From positions 1 to 9,223 of the forward strand of contig JAOUFZ010000054.1 in assembly GCA_029857995.1 (NCBI GenBank): a stretch of 9,223 nt of DNA, given 5' to 3'. Below the pieces are notes generated by a model. That model was not told the origin of the DNA and did no database searches. It saw nothing but the letters and a program-made list of their open reading frames with translations. Of the stretch, positions 7,274 through 9,223 are shown one piece after another (position 1 is the stretch's first letter; each line of letters opens with the position of its first letter). Source of the stretch: Dehalococcoidia bacterium. GTDB taxonomy: Bacteria; Chloroflexota; Dehalococcoidia; GIF9; AB-539-J10. Made by a program: the position numbers and the translations under genes.

Positions 7274-7290
7274 ATTTTATGCTATAAAAT
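7274..7290 (+). promoter_or_regulatory. Perfect inverted repeat, probable operator of the ribbon-helix-helix gene
   Basis: ATTTTAT (7274-7280) and ATAAAAT (7284-7290) are exact inverted copies around the three bases GCT. The repeat overlaps the likely extended -10 element of the downstream gene and ends 18 bases before its ATG. Its size and place fit autorepression by the ribbon-helix-helix protein encoded next. No U-rich tail or coding gene end precedes it, so it is not a terminator for a plus-strand transcript. Confidence 0.5.
7280..7288 (+). promoter_or_regulatory. Extended -10 promoter element before the ribbon-helix-helix gene
   Basis: TGCTATAAA (TG at 7280-7281, TATAAA at 7283-7288) matches an extended -10. 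The -35 region is poor, with TTCTAT at 7259-7264 at 18 bp spacing as the best candidate. Transcription would start near 7295, leaving a leader of only about 14 bases that is mostly ribosome binding site. The inverted repeat at 7274-7290 covers the whole element. Confidence 0.4.
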
Positions 7291-7295
7291 TGGAT

Positions 7296-7306
7296 AGAGG
7301 AGGTGA
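7296..7306 (+). promoter_or_regulatory. Ribosome binding site setting the ribbon-helix-helix start
   Basis: AGAGGAGGTGA is a very strong site. A GTG at 7303 lies within the core of the site and cannot be used with it. The ATG at 7309 has proper spacing and is therefore taken as the start. Confidence 0.8.
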
Positions 7307-7308
7307 AC

Positions 7309-7527
7309 ATGGCCAAAGGAACAAGGATAACTGTGGATTTGGGAAGTGAGGAACTTCTCAAGGCGGTAAAATTTGCCTCTGTCGAGCAGAACAAACCGAT
7401 TCGGGAAATCATTATCGAGGCGCTGGAGCAGTGGCTGGGGGGCAAGAAAAGCTCGGGAGAGCAGGATTACCTGGCTATGATTAAAGCCCTGGATGCATAC
7501 CGAAAGACCCCCGGGAAGGGCAGTTGA
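7309..7527 (+). CDS. Ribbon-helix-helix DNA-binding protein (CopG/Arc-like)
   Basis: 72 residues. A short strand TRITVDL (5-11) is followed by helix A (about 13-27, SEELLKAVKFASVEQ), the turn NKP, and helix B (about 30-43, IREIIIEALEQWLGG). This is the ribbon-helix-helix fold, in which dimers insert the paired strand into the DNA major groove. A charged, probably flexible tail of about 28 residues follows. Many such proteins are antitoxins, but no toxin-like gene follows: the next gene is a large hydrolase 90 bp away. It may be a stand-alone repressor or an orphan antitoxin. It is divergent from the radical SAM gene, and a 17-bp perfect inverted repeat sits over its own likely promoter, pointing to autoregulation. 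Targets beyond that are unknown. Confidence 0.82.
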   Translation: MAKGTRITVDLGSEELLKAVKFASVEQNKPIREIIIEALEQWLGGKKSSGEQDYLAMIKALDAYRKTPGKGS

Positions 7528-7575
7528 GGCACTTATGTGACACGGTCTTTCCAATCAAGGTTCCCATCTGTGTGA

Positions 7576-7584
7576 TGGTATAAT
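7576..7584 (+). promoter_or_regulatory. Extended -10 promoter of the amidohydrolase gene
   Basis: TGGTATAAT contains a consensus TATAAT (7579-7584) with the TG extension. No good -35 hexamer is seen at 16-18 bp. Transcription would start near 7591, giving a leader of about 27 bases that ends in the GAGGAGGG ribosome binding site at 7606-7613. The gene can therefore be expressed separately from the ribbon-helix-helix gene. Confidence 0.55.
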
Positions 7585-7617
7585 CAGGAAAACACGAGAC
7601 GGCTTGAGGAGGGCGAG

Positions 7618-8541
7618 ATGATTATCGATTTTCATACTCACCTTTGTAATCGCGACGGTGTTGCCCAACCTTTCTGGGATGGTTGGGCAGAGGTCGCGGC
7701 GCTGAGGGTTAATAGACCGCTAGAGAAGGTGCAAAGACGATTGCCGGAGTTCTGGGATATTTCCGGTGACATGATAGTCAAGGATATGGATGCTGCCGGG
7801 ATTGATAAGAGTGTGCTGCTGGCGATTGATTGGGGACTGGCTCGCCATCTTGGCGACCTCAAGTTGACCATTGAGGAGATAAATAAGACTTGTGCCGACG
7901 CGGTGAAGAAACATCCCGGGCGATTAATTGCTTTTGCCGGCATAGACCCCAGAAGAAACAAAGCTGCCGATATGGTGGGAAGATTTCTGAAGGAAGGGGG
8001 TGCGAAGGGGATTAAGTTCCATACGGCTGCCGGTTTCTATCCCAACGATAAGGCGTGTTATCCCATTTATGAGAAGGCACTGGAATATGGAGTTCCTGTT
8101 TTGCTTCATACAGGAGAGGTGTTGAAGCCGCTTTATTTCAAATACTGCCAGCCTATTTATGCGCAGGAGGTGGCTATGGACTTTCCTGAGCTGCCCATCA
8201 TTCTGGCACATACAGGCGGGTGCTGGTACTCGGAAGCAGTGGCAATCTGTAACAACACAACGAACGTTTACCTCGATTTATCTGTCTGGCAATCGCGGCT
8301 CCTACGCCCTCTGGAATTCTACAGAGCTTTGAGGACGTTGTTAGACTCGGTGCCCTGGCAGAGGGTGCTGTTTGGCAGTGATTACCCGTTTCTAAAGCTG
8401 CTCATTAATCAAGAAAGGTGGGTCAAAGCCTTTACCGAAATTCCCGACTCCGTCAAGGAGCAGGGAATTGAGTTCAGGGACGAGGAAATCAAAGGGATAA
8501 TGGGCGGTAACGCCGCTAAGATTCTTGGACTGACAGAGTAG
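7618..8541 (+). CDS. Amidohydro_2 family metal-dependent hydrolase or decarboxylase (COG2159-type)
   Basis: 307 residues, a complete TIM-barrel member of the amidohydrolase superfamily. Metal-site residues are recognisable: H6-x-H8 after the first strand (IIDFHTH), H164 in VLLHTGE, H198 in ILAHTGG and D255 in LFGSDYPF. KGIKFHT at 130-136 is the conserved strand that precedes the H164 strand. The family includes hydrolases of cyclic amides and lactones and nonoxidative decarboxylases of the ACMSD and 2,3-dihydroxybenzoate or gamma-resorcylate type; the sequence does not choose between them. It could open a lactone or decarboxylate an acid linked to the sugar cluster, but a minus-strand gene and a separate promoter lie between, so this link is weak. 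GAGGAGGG at 7606-7613 supports the ATG at 7618. The gene ends 12 bp before a convergent dehydrogenase gene. Confidence 0.9.
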   Translation: MIIDFHTHLCNRDGVAQPFWDGWAEVAALRVNRPLEKVQRRLPEFWDISGDMIVKDMDAAGIDKSVLLAIDWGLARHLGDLKLTIEEINKTCADAVKKHPGRLIAFAGIDPRRNKAADMVGRFLKEGGAKGIKFHTAAGFYPNDKACYPIYEKALEYGVPVLLHTGEVLKPLYFKYCQPIYAQEVAMDFPELPIILAHTGGCWYSEAVAICNNTTNVYLDLSVWQSRLLRPLEFYRALRTLLDSVPWQRVLFGSDYPFLKLLINQERWVKAFTEIPDSVKEQGIEFRDEEIKGIMGGNAAKILGLTE

Positions 8542-8553
8542 TTCTGACAGGCG

Positions 8554-9223
8554 CTAGACGTTCATCCCTCCGCTGATGATGAAGGCACCGCCGGTAACGA
8601 AGGAGGCAGCGTCCGAGGCCAACCAGACTACCATTTCGGCCACTTCTTCAGGTTCGCCCCATCTCTTCAGAGGTATGTCGCCCTGTATGGCATCGGCGTC
8701 TTTTCGGGCACGCAGTTCTTCAGTCATGCGGGTTTTGATCCACCCCGGGCAGACGGCGACCACCCGGATGTTGTCCCTGCCGTACTCAGTCGCCGCTGCG
8801 TTGGAAAGGGCCACGACGGCATGTTTGCTCCCGCTGTAGATGGCCAGCCTTTCCGCAGTGGACACCCCGGCTATGGAGGCATTATTTATGATGACTCCGC
8901 CGCCTTGTCCCTGCATCACGGGTATTTCGTATTTCATGGATAGCCAGACGCCCTTGAAGTTGGTGTCCACCAGTTCGTCAAAGATTTCCTCTGTCGTCCG
9001 TATCAGGCGGGCCATGATGCCTCCTACTCCGGCGTTGTTGAAGGCGATATCCAGGCGGCCGTATTTTTTCACGGTTTGTTGCACCATATTTTCAACCTGG
9101 GAGGCAATTCGCACATCAGTTTGGACAAACATCGCTTCGCCGCCGGCCTTTTCTATCATCTCCACCGTTTCTTTCCCCTCCTTTTCCCTACGGGCGGCCA
9201 CCGTCACCCTGGCGCCCCGTTCT
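8554..9223 (-). CDS. Short-chain dehydrogenase/reductase (SDR), 5' end cut by the window
   Basis: Classical SDR, at least 222 residues visible, minus strand. The coding frame continues to the right edge (reading ERGAR before VTVAARREK), so the GTG at 9207 is an internal valine codon and not a start. The missing start would carry the TGxxxGIG cofactor loop. Counting the V at 9207 as residue 1, NNAG is at 57-60, the structural Asn is N83, the catalytic serine is S111 in NNASIAG and the catalytic pair is Y124/K128 in YSGSK. PGWIKT at 154-159 and TGGAFIISGG at 205-214 are standard C-terminal elements. RREK at 6-9 after the second strand suggests NADPH preference. The predicted role is NAD(P)-dependent oxidation or reduction of an alcohol or ketone; the substrate is unknown. 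It converges on the amidohydrolase gene and may belong to an operon extending to the right of the window. Confidence 0.93.
   Translation of the reverse strand, partial: ERGARVTVAARREKEGKETVEMIEKAGGEAMFVQTDVRIASQVENMVQQTVKKYGRLDIAFNNAGVGGIMARLIRTTEEIFDELVDTNFKGVWLSMKYEIPVMQGQGGGVIINNASIAGVSTAERLAIYSGSKHAVVALSNAAATEYGRDNIRVVAVCPGWIKTRMTEELRARKDADAIQGDIPLKRWGEPEEVAEMVVWLASDAASFVTGGAFIISGGMNV

Noticed and set aside
7309..7617. Toxin-antitoxin pair
   Set aside because: The ribbon-helix-helix protein could be an antitoxin, but the 90 bp after it hold no small ORF, and the next gene is a full-length metabolic amidohydrolase.
8530..8550. Direct repeat CTGACAG twice, 14 bases apart, at the end of the amidohydrolase gene
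   Set aside because: Seven bases only, partly coding, with no flanking element; best explained by chance.
8554..9207. Complete SDR gene starting at GTG 9207
   Set aside because: The frame continues to the window edge with typical SDR sequence before this valine, and the N-terminal cofactor loop is missing, so the gene is truncated by the window.

Overview
The window carries eight genes. Its mixed base composition, strong AGGAGG-type ribosome binding sites, sigma-70-like promoters and metabolic, anaerobe-style gene content (B12-type radical SAM enzyme, RuBisCO-like protein, COG2159 amidohydrolase) suggest a free-living bacterium. A Dehalococcoidia-like Chloroflexota or a deltaproteobacterial-type anaerobe is my guess, but nothing here proves the phylum. 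No rRNA, tRNA, CRISPR array, insertion sequence or phage gene is visible.

Left part (62-5450, plus strand): a tight four-gene cluster that looks like one catabolic operon. The order is an FGGY-family sugar kinase, a RuBisCO-like protein (form IV type), a saccharopine-dehydrogenase-family NAD(P)-dependent oxidoreductase and a 12-helix MFS transporter. Gaps are 38, 14 and 24 bp. The kinase could phosphorylate a ketose or sugar acid brought in by the transporter, the dehydrogenase could oxidise an intermediate, and the RuBisCO-like protein could act on the phosphorylated keto compound as an enolase, isomerase or decarboxylase. This is the part most likely to be an undescribed pathway. The RuBisCO-like protein keeps the metal-carbamate site and several other RuBisCO active-site residues, but has lost some substrate-phosphate and CO2-chemistry residues. 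No other gene of methionine salvage is next to it.

Middle (5525-7159, minus strand): a B12-binding-domain radical SAM protein, convergent to the transporter, with a C-terminal extension of roughly 110 residues. It has its own good sigma-70-like promoter. Divergent from it is a small ribbon-helix-helix protein (7309-7527) with no toxin gene beside it. A perfect 7-bp inverted repeat lies over its likely -10 element, as expected for an autoregulated repressor.

Right part (7618-9223): an Amidohydro_2 (COG2159-type) metal hydrolase or decarboxylase behind its own extended -10 promoter. A short-chain dehydrogenase converges on it 12 bp away and is cut by the right edge of the window.
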